Origin: an uncultured Actinoplanes sp.
GTDB lineage: Bacteria; Actinomycetota; Actinomycetes; Mycobacteriales; Micromonosporaceae
Length of the DNA stretch: 8,082 nucleotides
Direction: 5' to 3'
NCBI GenBank assembly: GCA_934667465.1
Contig: CAKUMG010000222.1
Location: 1 to 8,082 of the forward strand
The notes under the pieces are model-generated. The model was not told the origin of the DNA and made no database searches. It worked only from the letters and a program-made list of their open reading frames with translations. The translations under genes were made by a program, and so were the position numbers. This document shows, one piece after another, positions 7,142 to 8,082 of the stretch. The number at the start of each line of letters is the position of its first letter. Within the stretch, counting starts at the first letter, position 1.

Positions 7142-7278
7142 CCGCCCCTGGCGGGGTGGTCATATCCGCTGGTCGCGGGGCGGTCCAGCGCCGAACACAG
7201 ATCGCGGCCTGCCGCCGCGAGCACGCCTCGAGCGTTCCGGATCACCGATCCGACGCTTCTGGCACCGGGCCGACCCGG
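7142..7278 (+). other. Tandem hairpins forming a possible structured leader of DUF5679
   Basis: Four perfect or near-perfect inverted repeats stand in series: CCGCC/GGCGG (7142-7154, 3-nt loop), TCGCGGC/GCCGCGA (7202-7220, 5-nt loop), an 11-bp stem at 7231-7257 made of AGCGT plus CGGATC pairing with GATCCG plus ACGCT around an ACC loop with a 2-nt bulge, and CCGGG/CCCGG (7265-7278, 4-nt loop). The last ends 13 nt before the ribosome binding site. They may form an mRNA leader, an attenuator, or only reflect GC-rich sequence. No known riboswitch class was recognised. Confidence 0.35.
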
Positions 7279-7290
7279 CCGACAACTGAC

Positions 7291-7297
7291 GAGGAGG
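7291..7297 (+). promoter_or_regulatory. Strong Shine-Dalgarno of DUF5679
   Basis: GAGGAGG is an excellent match to the 16S rRNA tail, 4 nt before GTG 7302. It fixes the start of the short gene and contrasts with the other starts in the window, none of which has a clear ribosome site. Confidence 0.85.
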
Positions 7298-7301
7298 AAC
7301 C

Positions 7302-7463
7302 GTGGCTGACAACACGTACAACGGCTACTGCGTGAAGTGCAAGGAGAAGCGCGACTTCCAGGGCACTGTCGAGGTTTCGAAGACCGGCATGAACATGGCC
7401 AAGGGCAAGTGCCCGGTCTGCGGCACGACCGTGAACCGGATCCTGGGCAAGGCCAAGGCCTGA
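7302..7463 (+). CDS. DUF5679 small zinc-ribbon protein
   Basis: This 53-aa protein starts with GTG after a strong GAGGAGG. It carries two CxxC knuckles, C10-x2-C13 and C37-x2-C40, which should bind one zinc in a ribbon fold. Around them are the hallmarks of the DUF5679 family (PF18930): YCVKCKEKRDF, then VSKTGMNMAKGKCPVCG and a basic end NRILGKAKA. The protein is lysine-rich. The second knuckle resembles the zinc ribbons at the C-terminus of topoisomerase I, so nucleic-acid or protein binding is plausible, but no function is established as far as I know. It is complete and ends normally at TGA. It lies 253 bp before the ThiF-type gene on the same strand, with a putative terminator between, so it is probably a separate transcript. 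Its leader contains tandem hairpins. Confidence 0.92.
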   Translation: MADNTYNGYCVKCKEKRDFQGTVEVSKTGMNMAKGKCPVCGTTVNRILGKAKA

Positions 7464-7467
7464 TCCA

Positions 7468-7493
7468 GGTCCGAGCTCTTCCCCTCGGAGACC
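7468..7493 (+). terminator. Probable terminator hairpin after DUF5679
   Basis: Beginning 5 nt after the TGA, GGT plus CCGAG (7468-7475) pairs with CTCGG plus ACC (7484-7493) around an 8-nt loop, with a 2-nt bulge (A7489-G7490). A second GC-rich inverted repeat, GGCCGG/CCGGCC, follows at 7496-7509. There is no U-tract. Position and stem strength support a terminator. Confidence 0.5.
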
Positions 7494-7589
7494 GAGGCCG
7501 GAGCCGGCCGTGATCGTGAGGCGGGGGTGGCCCTCCGGGGTCGCCTCCGCCGCGCGAGGCATCAAGTAGCGATCCCATAACACCCCGTA

Positions 7590-7623
7590 GTTATCCACCG
7601 CCTCTAGCAGGCCTGTGGATAAC
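7590..7623. repeat. Inverted repeat formed by two head-to-head DnaA-like boxes
   Basis: GTTATCCAC (7590-7598) is the exact reverse complement of GTGGATAAC (7615-7623). Nested inside is GCCT/AGGC (7600-7603 with 7609-7612) around a CTAGC loop. The whole could extrude as a cruciform or form an RNA hairpin of 13 bp with a small internal bulge. It could therefore be a protein site, a terminator in front of the ThiF-type gene, or both. Confidence 0.5.
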
Positions 7624-7676
7624 TTGCCAACCCCTGTGGATACGAGAGCGACCGACGCCTCGGGGCCTGTGGATAA
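7591..7676. promoter_or_regulatory. Cluster of four DnaA-box-like 9-mers
   Basis: Two exact matches to the TTATCCACA DnaA box lie on the minus strand at 7614-7622 and 7668-7676 (read as TGTGGATAA). Two single-mismatch copies are at 7591-7599 (TTATCCACC, plus strand) and 7635-7643 (TGTGGATAC, minus strand). Start-to-start spacings are 23, 21 and 33 bp, close to whole helical turns. No dnaA, dnaN or other oriC gene is nearby, so this is unlikely to be the origin. It may be a DnaA-titrating or regulatory cluster upstream of the ThiF-type gene, or an abundant genomic word. Confidence 0.55.
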
Positions 7677-7697
7677 CCAACGCTGTCCGCAGCAGCG

Positions 7698-7716
7698 GCG
7701 TGACACCCTGTCACGC
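7698..7716 (+). promoter_or_regulatory. Perfect 8-bp inverted repeat abutting the ThiF-type start codon
   Basis: GCGTGACA-CCC-TGTCACGC is a perfect inverted repeat with a 3-bp spacer, ending at the base before ATG 7717. Its core GTGACACCCTGTCAC matches 7 of the 9 fixed positions of the BldD consensus NTNACNCWGNGTNAN; the two misses are in the centre. It also covers CACCCT (7704-7709), which is 7 nt before the ATG and resembles a leaderless -10. A repressor bound here would block both promoter and start. As RNA it would form a hairpin where a ribosome site would be. Confidence 0.5.
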
Positions 7717-8082
7717 ATGACCCGACCGAGGCTGCACCGACCCACCCTGCTGCCGGGCCTCCCCCGCATCTGGCGGGGTGAGCGCACGCTGCAGCTGGGC
7801 CTGCAACCCGCACGGGCCGTCCTGATCGATCTCCCCGACCCGGCGGCCGCCCGGATTCTCGATCTCCTCGACGGCACCCGCGCCGAACGAGCCGTCCTCC
7901 ACGCCGCCGGTGCCCTGGGTGTTCACCCCACCGAGGCCGCGGCCCTGGTCGACCTCCTGCACGAAGCGGGCCTCGTCGTCCCCGCCCAGCGCCTCTACCC
8001 GCCGGCCCTCGACGGCCCGGCCCGCCGCCTCCTGGCCGGCGAGGCGGCCGCGCTCGCCCTCCGCGCCCACGAGGACCACCCG
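7717..8082 (+). CDS. ThiF-family adenylyltransferase-like protein, N-terminal part (cut by window edge)
   Basis: There are 122 codons from ATG 7717 to the window end, with no stop. The visible part (MTRPRLHRPTLLPGLPRIWR, then TLQLGLQPARAVLIDLP, LDLLDGTR at 49-55 and LVDLLHEAGLVV at 77-88) matches the N-terminal winged-helix-like segment that actinobacterial ThiF-family proteins carry before the adenylating domain. That domain, with its nucleotide-binding GxGxxG and any zinc cysteines, would lie beyond the window, so the catalytic assignment rests on resemblance and on the common DUF5679-ThiF neighbourhood. In related proteins this segment resembles the leader-binding domains of RiPP enzymes. 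No ribosome site is seen; the ATG directly follows an 8-bp inverted repeat. Confidence is high that it is a gene and moderate for the family. Confidence 0.72.
   Translation, partial: MTRPRLHRPTLLPGLPRIWRGERTLQLGLQPARAVLIDLPDPAAARILDLLDGTRAERAVLHAAGALGVHPTEAAALVDLLHEAGLVVPAQRLYPPALDGPARRLLAGEAAALALRAHEDHP

Larger units (their letters stand above)
6626..7301. other. 676-bp non-coding divergent intergenic region
   Basis: No convincing gene lies here on either strand. Open frames exist (for example GTG 6972 to 7289, and ATG 7163 to 6936 on the minus strand) but have no family resemblance, no ribosome site and composition unlike the neighbours. The left part (about 6711-6760) is AT-rich (28 of 50 bases) against a GC-rich background and contains a 12-bp palindrome. 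Small hairpins occur at 6939-6952 (CGAGA/TCTCG) and 7048-7063 (TGCCC/GGGCA). The right part (7142-7278) is a run of tandem hairpins leading to DUF5679. It should hold the promoters of the two divergent genes. Confidence 0.7.

Noticed and set aside
6972..7289. A GTG-started 105-aa frame ending just before DUF5679
   Set aside because: No ribosome site, no family resemblance, Arg/Pro-rich, and it overlaps the tandem hairpins. It is more likely leader or non-coding sequence.
7302..7463. DUF5679 as a ubiquitin-like substrate of the neighbouring ThiF-type enzyme
   Set aside because: The protein ends in GKAKA, without the C-terminal GlyGly that such substrates need, and it is a zinc ribbon rather than a beta-grasp fold.
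7591..7676. The box cluster as the chromosomal origin oriC
   Set aside because: No dnaA, dnaN, rpmH or partition genes are nearby, there is no AT-rich unwinding element beside the boxes, and actinobacterial oriC regions usually carry many more boxes.

Overview
This looks like chromosomal DNA of a high-GC actinomycete. GC is well above 65% by eye, codons end mostly in G or C, and GTG starts are common. The protein sequences most resemble Micromonosporaceae (Actinoplanes/Micromonospora type), but the genus is an inference. Nearly everything coding belongs to conserved actinobacterial housekeeping families. I see no phage, transposon, CRISPR, tRNA or rRNA. The less explained material lies in the intergenic DNA of the right-hand quarter.

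Layout. Bases 1-2839 (minus) hold nearly all of a UPF0182 integral membrane protein that runs off the left edge. Bases 2967-3995 (minus) encode a membrane-anchored PDZ plus Lon-type (S16) protease related to Bacillus YlbL. Across a 90-bp divergent intergenic region, 4086-5324 (plus) encodes a zincin-like protein (PF10103/TIGR03624 type). The order UPF0182 / PDZ protease / divergent zincin matches Mycobacterium tuberculosis Rv3193c-Rv3194c-Rv3195, so this is an old actinobacterial block. A large stem-loop at 5376-5431 separates it from two minus-strand genes: an unassigned 198-aa protein (5453-6049) and, upstream of it, a YgjP-type metallopeptidase (6092-6625).

Next comes a 676-bp non-coding stretch (6626-7301) with an AT-rich palindrome and a series of tandem hairpins. 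It leads into a 53-aa zinc-ribbon protein, DUF5679 (7302-7463). A 253-bp spacer (7464-7716) carries a putative terminator, four DnaA-box-like 9-mers and a perfect 8-bp inverted repeat touching the next start codon. The window ends inside the N-terminal part of a probable ThiF-family adenylyltransferase (7717-8082).

How the parts may work together. The left block combines a large cell-surface membrane protein with a surface protease and a zincin-like protein, which suggests envelope quality control; this is inference from families and synteny. Several starts (3995, 4086, 6049 and possibly 7717) have a TANNNT-like hexamer exactly 7 nt upstream and no Shine-Dalgarno, which points to leaderless transcripts. 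DUF5679 is the exception, with a strong AGGAGG. No complete undescribed system is evident. The best candidates for something new are the DnaA-box cluster, the palindrome at the ThiF start, and the structured leader before DUF5679.
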